Assembly (NCBI GenBank): GCA_022711595.1
Contig: JAKLET010000007.1
Location: 58,878 to 122,877, forward strand
Length of the DNA stretch: 64,000 bases
Direction of reading: 5' to 3'
Source: Deltaproteobacteria bacterium
Lineage (GTDB): Bacteria; Desulfobacterota; Syntrophorhabdia; Syntrophorhabdales; Syntrophorhabdaceae
Below the pieces are notes generated by a model. The model did no database searches. It was not told where the DNA came from and saw nothing but the letters and a program-made list of their open reading frames with translations. Of the stretch, positions 26,282-35,936 are shown piece after piece. Both the position numbers and the translations under genes were made by a program. Within the stretch, counting starts at the first letter, position 1; every line of letters begins with the position of its first letter.

Positions 26282-27540
26282 ATTACCTCCTCCGGACGGG
26301 CTATCTTCCCTTTTATGGCAGTAGCGGCAGCCACGGCAGGACCGGCGAGGTAGACCTCGCTTTCGGGATGCCCCATCCTTCCGATAAAGTTCCTGTTCGT
26401 TGTCGCGACCGCCCTTTCTCCCTTCGCGAGTATGCCCATGTGCCCGCCAAGACAGGGGCCGCAGGTGGGCGGCGAGATGATGCATCCGGCGTCCAGGAAT
26501 GTCTGAAAGTATCCCCGCCGCATGGCTTCTCCGTAAATGGCCGGCGTGGCCGGTATGATAATGCATCTTGTGTATTTTGCGACCTTTTTCCCTTTCAAGA
26601 TGGACGCCGCCATCTCCAGGTCTTCCAGTCTTCCGTTCGTACAGGAACCGATGACGACCTGGTCTATGTCGATCTTCCCAAGTTCTCCGGCGTCCTTCAC
26701 ATTAGAGGGAAGTGACGGGCAGGCGACGCTGAAGCCTATCTTCGCCACGTCGATCTCGAAGACGTCACGATAGCTTGCGTCGGTGTCGCTCTCGTATGCC
26801 TTGTATGGCCTCGCAGCGTGTTCTTTCATGTAGGCTTTTGTTTTGTCATCAACGTGAAAAATACCGTTCTTTCCGCCCGCTTCGATGGCCATGTTGGCTA
26901 TTGAGAAACGAGAATCCATGGAAAGGGCAGCGATTGCCTCTCCCGTGTATTCCATGGCCGAGTATAGAGCGCCGTCGACGCCGATCATTCCGATGATGTA
27001 GAGGACCAGTTCTTTGCCGGTGATCCACTTCGGCCATTTCCCGTGGCAATGGAACTTGATACTGTCGGGCACTTTCAGCCAGATGCGTCCCGTCACCATG
27101 CCGTATGTGAGGTCCGTGCTGCCGACGCCGGTCGAGAATGCCCCCAGCGCTCCGTAGGTGCAGGTGTGGCTGTCGGCGCCGATGACCAGGTCGCCCGCCA
27201 CGACGAGCCCTTTTTCAGGAAGCAGGGCGTGTTCGATCCCGCACTGGCCTCCCTCGAAAAAATTAACGATGTTGTGCTTCTTCGAGAACTCCCGTATCTT
27301 CTTGCAGTTCTCCGCGGAGAGGATGTCTTTGTTCGGTGTGAAATGGTCGAGAACGAAGACGACCTTTTCCGGATCGAAAACGGTCCTGGCGCCCACTTTC
27401 TCGAACTCCTCCAGGGAGAGCGGCGCCGTGATGTCGTTTGCCATGGCCAGGTCTATCCGTGCGTCGACGATCTCTCCGGCCTCCACGAAGCTTTTATCGG
27501 CGTGTGCCGCGAGTATCTTTTCAGTGATTGTCATTCCCAT
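26278..27540 (-). CDS. leuC: 3-isopropylmalate dehydratase, large subunit
   Basis: A 420-residue aconitase-superfamily protein. It has the cluster Cys motifs, one in '[18 protein letters not shown]' and a pair in '[15 protein letters not shown]', and '[20 protein letters not shown]' for substrate binding. It isomerises 2-isopropylmalate to the 3-isomer. The gene starts one base after the leuA stop region and ends in an ATGA overlap with leuD. An alternative start two codons in is possible. The length suits the archaeal-type short LeuC. Confidence 0.95.
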   Translation of the reverse strand: MGMTITEKILAAHADKSFVEAGEIVDARIDLAMANDITAPLSLEEFEKVGARTVFDPEKVVFVLDHFTPNKDILSAENCKKIREFSKKHNIVNFFEGGQCGIEHALLPEKGLVVAGDLVIGADSHTCTYGALGAFSTGVGSTDLTYGMVTGRIWLKVPDSIKFHCHGKWPKWITGKELVLYIIGMIGVDGALYSAMEYTGEAIAALSMDSRFSIANMAIEAGGKNGIFHVDDKTKAYMKEHAARPYKAYESDTDASYRDVFEIDVAKIGFSVACPSLPSNVKDAGELGKIDIDQVVIGSCTNGRLEDLEMAASILKGKKVAKYTRCIIIPATPAIYGEAMRRGYFQTFLDAGCIISPPTCGPCLGGHMGILAKGERAVATTNRNFIGRMGHPESEVYLAGPAVAAATAIKGKIARPEEVI

Positions 27541-27541
27541 A

Positions 27542-29071
27542 TCATTTCCCCTCGGACATTTTGTTTTTCATATATTCCAGCCTGTTGAGCGCGTTTATGT
27601 AAGCCTTGGCGCTCGCCACGATGATGTCTGTGTCCGCCCCCTTACCGATCGCCTTGAAACCTTTCTCTGAAACCTTCACGAAGACCTCGCCCTGGGCGTC
27701 CATGTCCTGCGTAATAGAGTTCACGGAGAACTTTTCAAGCTTGCTCGTCGTCTTCGCCAGCTTTTTGATGATCTTGTATGTGGCGTCAACCGGGCCGTCG
27801 CCGGTCCCTACGTCCTGGACGATATTCCCTTCGACCTCCAGTTTTACTGTTGCCGTCGGTATCGTTGTGTTGCCGCAGCTCACGTTGAGGTATACGAGTT
27901 TGTATGTTTCCGGTATCTTGTATATCTCTCCCACTATGATCATCTCGATGTCTTCGTCGTAGACGTTTTTCTTCATATCCGAGAGCGCTTTGAAGCGCTT
28001 GAAAGCGAGATTCAACTCCTTGTCGTCGAGTATGTAGCCCAGGTTCTCGATGCGGTCCCTGAAGGCGTGCCGGCCCGAATGCTTGCCCAGCACAAGGGAG
28101 CTTTTCGCGATGCCCACAGATTCCGGGGTCATGATCTCGTAGGTAAGCTTCGATTTGAGCAGGCCGTCCTGATGGATGCCCGACTCATGGGCGAAGGCGT
28201 TGGCGCCCACGATGGCCTTGTTCGGCTGGACAGGCACGCCGGTAATGGCGGTTATGAGCCTGCTCGTAGGATAGATCTTTTCGGAAACAATGCGTGTATC
28301 AGCGGTAAAATTGGCTTTTCTGGTCCTCAAGATCATGGCTATCTCTTCCAGCGACGCATTGCCCGCCCTTTCACCGATGCCGTTGACGGTGCATTCCACC
28401 TGGCGGGCCCCATTGTGGATCGCGGCTATGGAATTTGCGACGGCAAGTCCGAGGTCGTTGTGGCAGTGCACGCTGATAACGGCCTTGTCTATGTTGGGAA
28501 CGTTCTCCTTTATGTAGCGTATGAGATCGCCGAACTCATGGGGGACCGCATAGCCCACCGTATCGGGGATGTTGACCGTTGTCGCTCCCGCGTTGATGGT
28601 CTCCGCGACCATCTTACAGAGGTAGTTCCAGTCACTGCGGGTTGCGTCCATTGCGGAGAACTCGACGTTGCCGGTATATTTCTTTGCCCTCTTGACGGAG
28701 GCTACGGCGATCTTCAGAACCTCGTCACGGGTTTTCTTGAACTGGTGTTTGAGGTGTATGTCCGATGTGGAGATAAAGGTATGGATGCGGGGCATCTTTG
28801 CCACCTTTATCGCCTCCCATGCCCGGTCGATATCCTCATTGTTTGCGCGGGCGAGCCCCGCGATCTGACAGTTCTTCACCGACATGGCGATCTGTCTCAC
28901 AGCTTCAAAATCGCCCTCGGAGGCGATGGGGAAACCGGCCTCGATGATGTCCACGCCGAGGAGTTCGAGCTGTCTTGCCACCCTGAGCTTTTCTTGAGTG
29001 TTCATGGTATTGCCGGGCGATTGCTCGCCGTCACGCAATGTCGTGTCGAAAATAAATACCTGTTCTGACAT
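27542..29071 (-). CDS. leuA: 2-isopropylmalate synthase
   Basis: A 509-residue enzyme that condenses acetyl-CoA and 2-oxoisovalerate, the first step of leucine synthesis. The catalytic start '[20 protein letters not shown]' and the metal site '[16 protein letters not shown]' are present, and the last 110 residues form the regulatory (leucine-binding) domain. Very strong GGAGGAG ribosome site. A hairpin lies in the leader. The related citramalate synthase cannot be fully excluded, but the long form with leuCD favours leuA. Confidence 0.93.
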   Translation of the reverse strand: MSEQVFIFDTTLRDGEQSPGNTMNTQEKLRVARQLELLGVDIIEAGFPIASEGDFEAVRQIAMSVKNCQIAGLARANNEDIDRAWEAIKVAKMPRIHTFISTSDIHLKHQFKKTRDEVLKIAVASVKRAKKYTGNVEFSAMDATRSDWNYLCKMVAETINAGATTVNIPDTVGYAVPHEFGDLIRYIKENVPNIDKAVISVHCHNDLGLAVANSIAAIHNGARQVECTVNGIGERAGNASLEEIAMILRTRKANFTADTRIVSEKIYPTSRLITAITGVPVQPNKAIVGANAFAHESGIHQDGLLKSKLTYEIMTPESVGIAKSSLVLGKHSGRHAFRDRIENLGYILDDKELNLAFKRFKALSDMKKNVYDEDIEMIIVGEIYKIPETYKLVYLNVSCGNTTIPTATVKLEVEGNIVQDVGTGDGPVDATYKIIKKLAKTTSKLEKFSVNSITQDMDAQGEVFVKVSEKGFKAIGKGADTDIIVASAKAYINALNRLEYMKNKMSEGK

Positions 29072-29093
29072 GCTCTCCTCCTTTTTTTATTTT

Positions 29094-29116
29094 CCTGCCG
29101 GCCCCAAAGCCGGCGG
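29094..29116 (-). promoter_or_regulatory. Leader hairpin upstream of leuA
   Basis: GCCGGC (29097-29102), six bases, GCCGGC (29109-29114), each arm being self-complementary. On the minus strand the stem ends about 10 bases before the GGAGGAG site of leuA, with an A-rich stretch between. No T-run follows, so it is not a terminator in this direction. It might influence leuA translation. I saw no leader peptide rich in Leu codons. Confidence 0.35.
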
Positions 29117-29200
29117 TGTTGGCGTTGCCTTGCTTAAAGGTCGAGGTATTGGGCGGCTTGATCCCGGAACCCTTATCCCCGACCCGCTCTTCACTCCTGC

Positions 29201-30268
29201 CTACGCGAGGCGGTCCGGGGAACGTGTCCCGATCTTCTTGAGAAGGAGGTCCATCAGTTCGTCCTCGTTCTCGATACTGATATCGATGGACAGATAGAAG
29301 AGGTTCTCAGGGATCTCCATGCCGGAAAGCTTGACGGCGTCCTTTTCAGTGGTGACGATGCAATCGATGTTGTCGACGGTCTCCATCCTGCGGAGGTCAC
29401 GCTGTGTATACCGATGATGATCGGGGTAGGGCATCTCATGGACCACGTCAGCGCCTATCCTTCTTAAAAGCTGGAAAAAAGACTGGTTGTCGCCGAGCCC
29501 TGAAAACGCGAGTGTTCGCCGGTTTTTTAGAAAATTGTAGTGGGCTATGAGATCCTTCTTTACATTGTAAAGATGGGCCGGCCTGTAGCTCATCTGGAAC
29601 TTTGGGATACCCCTTGTGAAATAAAGTGTCACGCTGTCGGGCTCCGCCTTGTTTATGAGTATGGTATCCGATGACCTGACGCGTCCGACGGGTTCGCGAT
29701 AAGGTCCAAGGGGGAATAATTCGTGCCTGCCCAAAGATTCTTTGCCGTTGAGGATGAGAATATCCACGTCTTTTTTCAGGTCTCTTACCTGAAATCCGTC
29801 ATCGAGGATCGCCATGTCTATCCGGCAATCGTCCATACCGCACTCGATGGCGCTCATTCTGTCATTGCCGACAATTACAGGTATATGTGTTTTTTTCGCC
29901 AGCATATATGCCTCGTCACCGGCCGTTTCGGCAGTATCGCTTTTTATATCGACGGGAAAGGTGCCATCCTTTTTCCTCATGTATCCCCGAGTAATGATGC
30001 CGGGGTTGAACCCTTTTTCCTTGAACCGCAGGGAGAGCCTCTCGACGACGGGCGTCTTCCCGGTCCCGCCCAGGGTGATGTTCCCCACACTGACGACCGG
30101 TATCGGAGCTGCCTGTGTTTTCATAAATCCCGTTCTGTACATATATTCTCTCGCCATCAACCCTATCTGGTAAAGGTATGAGAGTGCTGCGAGGGGGATG
30201 TAAAGAAGCCATCTCGCGAGCCGTGCTTCACCGTTCCATACCCTGATCATGATGTTGCGCATGAGCAA
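29201..30268 (-). CDS. lpxK: Tetraacyldisaccharide 4'-kinase
   Basis: A 355-residue inner-membrane kinase that phosphorylates the lipid A disaccharide, a late step in the pathway. N-terminal hydrophobic helix (about 16-35), a P-loop 'VGNITLGGTGKTPVVERL' (about 61-78), then 'DDGFQVRDLKKDVDILIL' and the C-terminal 'VVTTEKDAVKL' motif. This shows that the host has an outer membrane with lipid A. It lies 130 bases upstream of leuA on the same strand. Other lpx genes are not nearby. Confidence 0.94.
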   Translation of the reverse strand: MLMRNIMIRVWNGEARLARWLLYIPLAALSYLYQIGLMAREYMYRTGFMKTQAAPIPVVSVGNITLGGTGKTPVVERLSLRFKEKGFNPGIITRGYMRKKDGTFPVDIKSDTAETAGDEAYMLAKKTHIPVIVGNDRMSAIECGMDDCRIDMAILDDGFQVRDLKKDVDILILNGKESLGRHELFPLGPYREPVGRVRSSDTILINKAEPDSVTLYFTRGIPKFQMSYRPAHLYNVKKDLIAHYNFLKNRRTLAFSGLGDNQSFFQLLRRIGADVVHEMPYPDHHRYTQRDLRRMETVDNIDCIVTTEKDAVKLSGMEIPENLFYLSIDISIENEDELMDLLLKKIGTRSPDRLA

Positions 30269-30328
30269 GAGAAATTTATAACAGAAATACGGCGGAAAAG
30301 CAATAATGATGACAAGTTATGTAAAGGC

Positions 30329-30425
30329 TGTGAGGCGTGAGGTGTAAGGCGTAAGGCGTGAAGTGATAGACTTTGTCTTTGACACCTTACGGTTTCTCAT
30401 CGCCCCATACCTTACACTTTACGGT
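30329..30425. repeat. Class B heptad hairpin between lpxK and the zinc-ribbon regulator
   Basis: Left arm 30329-30370 has units GTGAGGC, GTGAGGT, GTAAGGC, GTAAGGC, GTGAAGT. Right arm 30381-30425 has ACCTTAC, CCATACC, TTACACT, TTACGGT. Arms are complementary with a loop of about 10 bases. The right arm covers the last codons and stop of the regulator gene. Confidence 0.75.
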
Positions 30426-30745
30426 TTTATGCAGAACAGAGGCGGCTGAATGTGGATGGAGCGGCAGGTCGGGCACTTGCCCGGTTTCGTCAGGCGGGCG
30501 CGTTTTTTGAAAGTAAAACCGCAGTGTCCGCATGAGGCCGGCGTCACTTCCAGGCGCTTTCTGCCCTTGCCGAGCGTTCTTCGCAAATGTTCGAGATGTT
30601 CGCAGATATCCTTTTCGGGTTCTCTGATGATATTTGAGATATCTTTTGCTGAATAAGTCCCATCTTCCAGGAGCGCGGTGATATAGCGGCGTATCGTTTC
30701 GAAACGCTCCGCGGGTGCGTCAGAACCTGTTTTCTTGTTTCTCAT
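30419..30745 (-). CDS. Small HTH plus zinc-ribbon transcriptional regulator (COG3357-like)
   Basis: A 108-residue protein. Residues 15-65 form a winged-helix-like region ('YSAKDISNIIREPEKDICEH') and residues 70-100 a zinc ribbon with CGHC and CPTC pairs. This matches the general plan of small predicted regulators that fuse an HTH to a zinc ribbon. The last two codons and the stop lie inside a heptad array. It overlaps no neighbour and lies 30 bases downstream of the methyltransferase stop. Confidence 0.75.
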   Translation of the reverse strand: MRNKKTGSDAPAERFETIRRYITALLEDGTYSAKDISNIIREPEKDICEHLEHLRRTLGKGRKRLEVTPASCGHCGFTFKKRARLTKPGKCPTCRSIHIQPPLFCIKP

Positions 30746-30776
30746 GTTCTTTGTCCGTGACGAGGGTCTTTCCTTC

Positions 30777-32180
30777 CTATCTTTTTATCCTCCTGAGCGC
30801 AACCAGCGTTTCGAGGTGCGAGGTGTGGGGAAAGAAATCGAACGGGGCTATGAGCTCGATAGAAAAACCTGCCGCGGTAAGGTGCGCGAGGTCCCGGGCA
30901 AGGGTGGCGGGATTGCATGATACGTAAAATATTGCGCCGGGTGCAAGGCTTGTTATGAGGCCGATGCCTCTCTGACTGACCCCGCTCCTTGGCGGGTCTA
31001 TGACAACGAGATCGGGTTTTTTGAATGCCGGATCAGCCGCTATGTCCTCGATCTTGCCCGCGAGGAATGAGCAGTTTGTGATGCCGTTGATGAGAGCGTT
31101 CTCGCGGGCATTTTCGATATTTGCCTTCTGTGAATCTATGCCGACAACCTTTCGCGCATGACGGGAAAGTGCGAGCTCGATGGGCCCCATGCCGCAGTAC
31201 AGGCCAAGGACGTTTCCGAATCGGCCGGCAGCGGCTATATTGCCGATCCTCTCGTACAGAAGTCCTGCCGCCGCAGGGTTCGGCTGGAAGAAGGATGCCG
31301 GATAAACCCGGAACCTGAGGCCTGAAAGCAACTCTTCCATAAAAAGGTCTCCGCCTTCATGGCGCATACTGCCATAATCTATGTAGGGCCCGGGGCGGTT
31401 GTTAAAAGCCCGCCACATGCTGGTCACTTCCGGTACCTCGCGTTTCAGTAGACGGTATAATTCACCCATGTCATGGGACTGCCCGTCTTTTGTCTCCAGG
31501 ATGACCATAAGGGCGCCCGTTGCCATTGACTGCCTCACGATGAGGTGGCGAAGATATCCGCGTTTTGTCTGCTCATCGTACGGGGAGTAGCCTTCACCGT
31601 GAATGTGATCATCAACGATGTCGACGATCTTTTTGAGGCTGGGGTTGAATATACGGCACCCGGGTATGGCGACAACGCCGGGGCGTGCGGGGCCGGCAGG
31701 TGAGGTGCTCATGCGCATTCCGGTTATAACGCTTCGCAGCGCGTTGCCGAAGGCCAGCTCTACCTTGCTCCGGTACCAGTATACGGCCGGTGATGGTGTG
31801 ATGTCTTCAAAGATGTCTTCGGGCGCATCGATCCTGCCGATCCTTTTCAGGGTCTGCCTCAGGTGCGCGCTCTTGAGCTCAAGCTGCCGGGCGTATCCCA
31901 TGGACTGGATCGTGCAGCCCCCGCATGTCCCGAAATGCGGACAGGGAGGCTCCACCCTGTGGGAAGAAGGTTTTTCGATGGCGATGACCTCTCCGTAACC
32001 GTAGCGTTTTTCACGCTTCACTATACGGACCACGACCCTGTCGCCAGGGATTGTTCCGGGCACGAAGAGGACAAAATCATCGGCCTTGGCAACTCCGAGG
32101 TCTCCCGGCATGGCGATGTCGGTAACGGTAACCGTGATGTGCCTGCCGCTGTCGTGAAAAGACGGATGCCTATTGTTCAT
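30777..32180 (-). CDS. 23S rRNA (uracil-5-)-methyltransferase family protein (RlmD/RumA-like)
   Basis: A 467-residue S-adenosylmethionine methyltransferase. A TRAM-like N-terminal domain (about 12-70) precedes four Cys of a 4Fe-4S site, including 'CPHFGTCGGC' near 85. The catalytic domain ends with 'VVIDPPRSGVSQRGI' and the nucleophile Cys in 'IFYVSCNPATLARD'. It makes 5-methyluridine in 23S rRNA or tRNA; which uridine is not decided. It overlaps the kinase stop by 11 bases, so the two are translationally coupled. Confidence 0.9.
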   Translation of the reverse strand: MNNRHPSFHDSGRHITVTVTDIAMPGDLGVAKADDFVLFVPGTIPGDRVVVRIVKREKRYGYGEVIAIEKPSSHRVEPPCPHFGTCGGCTIQSMGYARQLELKSAHLRQTLKRIGRIDAPEDIFEDITPSPAVYWYRSKVELAFGNALRSVITGMRMSTSPAGPARPGVVAIPGCRIFNPSLKKIVDIVDDHIHGEGYSPYDEQTKRGYLRHLIVRQSMATGALMVILETKDGQSHDMGELYRLLKREVPEVTSMWRAFNNRPGPYIDYGSMRHEGGDLFMEELLSGLRFRVYPASFFQPNPAAAGLLYERIGNIAAAGRFGNVLGLYCGMGPIELALSRHARKVVGIDSQKANIENARENALINGITNCSFLAGKIEDIAADPAFKKPDLVVIDPPRSGVSQRGIGLITSLAPGAIFYVSCNPATLARDLAHLTAAGFSIELIAPFDFFPHTSHLETLVALRRIKR

Positions 32181-34029
32181 CGACGGAAACCGATCTGTTC
32201 CCGACAGGAAAGGTCACGGTGAACGTTGTCCCGCCTGAGGCCATGCAATCTTCTTTGTCCCTGATGAAAGGGCATGCGGATGTTTCACCGGGGCAGGTGT
32301 CCTGGTCGGTGGGTATGTGGATACAGCGGTTGCTTTCGAAGGAGATATCGAAGCCGAAACGCTGGGAATAGTGCTTCATCCTCAAAAGATCCAGGCCTTT
32401 TCCACCGGCGCCGAACTCAAAAGGTTTCCTGGATGAATAGAGTTCGGTCTCTTTTGCGTGATGCAGCCCGTCGAAAAGGTACCGTTTGTTGTCTTCGGTG
32501 ATACCGACACCGGAATCGGTGACGTGGAGGATGATCCTGTCCTCTTTCTGTTCGGCGGTGACTTTTATGGTCCCTCCGTCAGGTGTATTCTCTATGGCGT
32601 TCCTGATGAGCCCTTCAGTGATGTGGCGCAGGACAGAGGGGTCCATGAAAATGAAGAGATCGTTGGCCCCGTCCATTTTGATCTCGAGCTTGCGGCCGGA
32701 CGATTCATTTTTCATCCGTTCAACCAGGGACACAACGAATGTATGAAGATCGATGGACTGAAAGAACTGCGTGCTCGCTTCAAAATACTGGCCCACCCAT
32801 TCCCGCAGGGCATTCCAGTGGACACGGACGTCCGAGGGCACTTCCGACAGGCTTTCCATGCTTTGCCAGAGCCTGTCGAGATCGCCGACAAGCATGACCG
32901 CTTCCAGCTCCCGGGAGAGTCTGAATATCTCATCGGTTTCCCGCGAGATGTTGAAGAGTCTTTCAAGATTTCTCTCAAGGGAATCGATGAGTTCCCGTAT
33001 GACGGCGTATTGTGGTGTATGCTCGAGCTTTCGCTTTATGATCTTCACATTTCCCTTTATGACCGCAAGGGGTGTTTTAAGCTCGTGGGAGATATGGTTC
33101 ACGGCTTTTGTCTTGGCGCGGTTAAGCCCTTCCAGGGCGTTGCGCGACTGTATCATGGCCTCCTCGGCCATTTTACGCTCTGTTACATCCCTGAGATAGA
33201 CCAGATAGACAGGGACATTGCGGTATGTGATGCTTGTTGCCGAAACCTCGATGTAGATTATCCTGCCGTTTTTAGTTATGCCCTTGAACTCATAGCGTGC
33301 CGGTACCGGTTCACCGTGCTGGCGCCGCTGATTGATGCCGCTTACCTTGGAATAGTCGTCTGGATGGACGATGAGCAGGATGGATTTTCCTATCACCTCT
33401 TCGGGAGAGTCATATTCGAACATTTCGATGAACCGTGTGTTGACGTACTGATTGACGGTGCCATGGCTGATGGCAACGGCATCGTTGGAGTGCTCGATGG
33501 CTGTGCGGTATCGCTCTTCACTTTCGAGAAGGGCCGCCTCGGTCTTTTTCCTTTCCGTGACGTCAAGCATGGTGCCTTCGTAGTAGCGTACCCTGCCGTT
33601 CCGGTCGCAAACGGCGCGTATGTTCATGGAGATCCAGTGAATTCCTCCATCCTTGCTGTACATCTGTACTTCGAAGTTCTGCAGGGAACCGTGTTCGTTG
33701 AGGCCGTTTATCATGCGTTCGCGGTCGGCGGGATTGACATATAGCTGGCTCGAGATGTCCGTTACCGAGTCGATAAGCTCCTGCGGTGAATCATATCCGT
33801 GAACGCGGGCCATGGAAGGGTTGGCGCTCAGGAACCGTCCGTCGGTGCTTGTTTGAAATATGCCCTCGATGGCGTCCTCAAAGATGGTGCGGTACTTTTC
33901 CTCTGCCTTGCGAAGGGCGGCCTCTGCCTGCAGCAATTCGGACCGGGACACTTCAAGCTCGCTGACGCGTTCGTTCAGCGACTCGATCTCCCGAAGCAGT
34001 TCTTCCCTTGTCTTTTCCTCAGCCGCCAT
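32170..34029 (-). CDS. Soluble PAS sensor histidine kinase
   Basis: A 619-residue kinase without membrane segments. A short coiled coil (about 1-45) is followed by PAS domains at about 45-160 and 172-288, phosphoacceptor His315 in 'VNHISHELKTPLAVIKG', a linker, and an ATPase with 'NAIENTPDGGTIKV', 'DSGVGI' and a final G2 'AGGKGLDLLRMKHY'. Between His and ATPase is an unusually long stretch with a spectrin-like helical look, and near the end a Cys cluster ('DTCPGETSACPFIRDKEDC'). The Cys cluster might bind metal. There is no partner regulator nearby. Confidence 0.88.
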   Translation of the reverse strand: MAAEEKTREELLREIESLNERVSELEVSRSELLQAEAALRKAEEKYRTIFEDAIEGIFQTSTDGRFLSANPSMARVHGYDSPQELIDSVTDISSQLYVNPADRERMINGLNEHGSLQNFEVQMYSKDGGIHWISMNIRAVCDRNGRVRYYEGTMLDVTERKKTEAALLESEERYRTAIEHSNDAVAISHGTVNQYVNTRFIEMFEYDSPEEVIGKSILLIVHPDDYSKVSGINQRRQHGEPVPARYEFKGITKNGRIIYIEVSATSITYRNVPVYLVYLRDVTERKMAEEAMIQSRNALEGLNRAKTKAVNHISHELKTPLAVIKGNVKIIKRKLEHTPQYAVIRELIDSLERNLERLFNISRETDEIFRLSRELEAVMLVGDLDRLWQSMESLSEVPSDVRVHWNALREWVGQYFEASTQFFQSIDLHTFVVSLVERMKNESSGRKLEIKMDGANDLFIFMDPSVLRHITEGLIRNAIENTPDGGTIKVTAEQKEDRIILHVTDSGVGITEDNKRYLFDGLHHAKETELYSSRKPFEFGAGGKGLDLLRMKHYSQRFGFDISFESNRCIHIPTDQDTCPGETSACPFIRDKEDCMASGGTTFTVTFPVGNRSVSVDEQ

Positions 34030-34108
34030 GATCTCCCTGTAATTTCATTCATTATAAGGTATTTCGATGTCATATAACAACGAAAAGACAGGTGCTGGGA
34101 AAGATAAT

Positions 34109-34176
34109 AGTTTCCCCAGTTTGTTTAGTTTCTCCAGTTTCTTTGGTTAATTACAACCAGACAAACCAGACAAACC
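34109..34176. repeat. Class D nonad hairpin before the ThDP enzyme gene
   Basis: Left arm 34109-34148 has units AGTTTCCCC, AGTTTGTTT, AGTTTCTCC, AGTTTCTTT. Right arm 34155-34176 has AACCAGACA twice and AACC. GGTTTGTCTGG pairs with the left units imperfectly, with a loop of about six bases. It lies in the divergent gap between the PAS kinase and the ThDP gene. Confidence 0.7.
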
Positions 34177-34258
34177 GTTCTTAACCTGTCGTTAATCCCT
34201 TGCCAGGAACGGACGGTTTCACTATACTAAAAAAAATGCTACCTTCACTGGAAACTTT

Positions 34259-35812
34259 ATGAACGGTGCTGAACTTCTTTTAAGGACGGCTGCTGTCAAC
34301 GGTATCGATATCTGCTTCGCCAATGCCGGTACGACCGAGATACCGTTTGTGGCCGCGCTTGACGGACAGCCGGGGATAAGGGCGGTCCTCGGTCTTTTTG
34401 AAGGTGTTTGCACGGGGGCCGCCGACGGTTACGGCCGAATGCTCGGCAGACCTGCCATGGCGCTTTTGCACCTCGGCCCGGGTTTTGCCAATGGCATTGC
34501 CTGTCTCCACAACGCGCGCAGGGCGAACACACCCGTTGTCAACATCATCGGCGAACATGCGTCATGGCACCGCGATGCCGACCCGCCGCTGAACATGGAC
34601 ATTGCATCGCTGGCCGGGACTGTCTCCGGATGGAAGAGGACCTCCAGGGGCGCACGGGGTCTTTCAAGAGATATGGCGGCTGTCATCGGGGCAGCCATGA
34701 CAGGGAAGATCGCAAGCCTCATCGTCCCCATAGACTACCAGTGGTCCGATTGCCGGAATGTGACCGTTGTTAGGGCTGTCCCGGACTTTAAACCTTTCGA
34801 TGCCGTACTGATAGAAGAGGCGGCACGGGTCCTGAAAGGAAACAAGAGGACTGCAATGATACTGGGCGGCAGGGCGCTTCGCCATGAGGGTCTCATGGCG
34901 GCGAAGCGCATTAAGGCCGCGACAGGCTGCGGCCTCCTCGCGAACAGTTTTCCCGGTTACATGGACAGGGGAGGTCCGCTGCCTGCTGTCGCGAGGATCC
35001 CATACTTTCCGGAACCGGCGATGGAACTGATGGACGGCTATGACGCCTTTGTCATCGCCGGCGCACATGATCCGGTCACTTTTTTCGGTTATCACGGGAT
35101 ACCGGGCCGCCTTATCCGGAAAGACAGGAAAAAGGTGGTCGTCGCAACGGAAGACCATGATCCCATAGAGGTGCTGGAGCATCTGGCAGGCCTTTTTGCA
35201 GTGGCGCATGTACCGGCCGGCCCCGGCGTAAATAATGCCCCTGGCCTTTCGGTTCCGGTAGGCCCTCTCACCCCTGAAGCGGTCTCTCTGACCATTGCCG
35301 CCCTGCAGCCCGAAGGCGCCGTTGTCGTCGACGAGGGGCTTACGACCTCATTCCCGTATTATCCGGCGTCGCACGGCCTTGCTTCCCACTGCTACATGAC
35401 CATAGCCGGGGGGGCCATAGGATACGGCATGCCATGCTCGGTCGGGGCTGCGTTTGCGGCGCCGGAGAGGCCCGTTATCAACATACAGGCCGACGGAAGT
35501 GCCATGTATACCGTTCAGGCACTGTGGACAATGGCCAGGGAAGGTCTCAACGTGACGACGCTTCTTTGCAACAATGGCGGATATCATATCATAGACGTGG
35601 AGCTTGAGAGGGCCGGATTGAAAAGCCCCGGAAAGAGCGCCAGGGGGCTTGTCGATATCAATGGCCCCGTTATAGACTGGGTGATGCTTTCCCGCGGGCT
35701 TGGCGTACCCGCGGTGAAGGTGGAAGACACAGGGGGACTGGCAAGGGAGATGAAAAAGGCCATAACAGAACCCGGACCGCACCTCATAGAAATGATCGTG
35801 AAAAATCCGTAA
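34259..35812 (+). CDS. Thiamine diphosphate-dependent enzyme, acetolactate-synthase-like
   Basis: A 517-residue member of the acetolactate synthase / benzoylformate decarboxylase family. The cofactor Glu48 ('GLFEGVCTGAADGYGR') is present and the ThDP-metal motif is 'QADGSAMYT ... CNNGGYHI', with Asp and Asn metal ligands but Ala in place of the usual first Gly. It is a single gene with no small regulatory subunit nearby, so biosynthetic acetolactate synthase is less likely than a 2-oxo-acid decarboxylase or similar. The stop codon is part of the heptad array that follows. Ribosome site is weak. Confidence 0.8.
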   Translation: MNGAELLLRTAAVNGIDICFANAGTTEIPFVAALDGQPGIRAVLGLFEGVCTGAADGYGRMLGRPAMALLHLGPGFANGIACLHNARRANTPVVNIIGEHASWHRDADPPLNMDIASLAGTVSGWKRTSRGARGLSRDMAAVIGAAMTGKIASLIVPIDYQWSDCRNVTVVRAVPDFKPFDAVLIEEAARVLKGNKRTAMILGGRALRHEGLMAAKRIKAATGCGLLANSFPGYMDRGGPLPAVARIPYFPEPAMELMDGYDAFVIAGAHDPVTFFGYHGIPGRLIRKDRKKVVVATEDHDPIEVLEHLAGLFAVAHVPAGPGVNNAPGLSVPVGPLTPEAVSLTIAALQPEGAVVVDEGLTTSFPYYPASHGLASHCYMTIAGGAIGYGMPCSVGAAFAAPERPVINIQADGSAMYTVQALWTMAREGLNVTTLLCNNGGYHIIDVELERAGLKSPGKSARGLVDINGPVIDWVMLSRGLGVPAVKVEDTGGLAREMKKAITEPGPHLIEMIVKNP

Positions 35813-35932
35813 AGCGTAAACCGTAAGGCGTAAAGCGTAAACCGTAAACCGTAAGGCGTGAGGCGTTGGTTTTTTATCACCTTACACCTTACACCTTACA
35901 CCTAACGGCTTTTCAACGCTTCACAGCTTATG
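35807..35932. repeat. Class B heptad hairpin, longest array (nine units)
   Basis: Left arm 35807-35869 is nine units in exact seven-base phase: CCGTAAA, GCGTAAA, CCGTAAG, GCGTAAA, GCGTAAA, CCGTAAA, CCGTAAG, GCGTGAG, GCGTTGG. Right arm 35878-35932 has CACCTTA three times, CACCTAA, CGGCTTT, TCAACGC, TTCACAG, CTTATGG. Arms pair imperfectly, with an eight-base T-rich loop. The first unit contains the last codon and TAA stop of the upstream gene. Confidence 0.85.
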
Positions 35933-35936
35933 GTCT

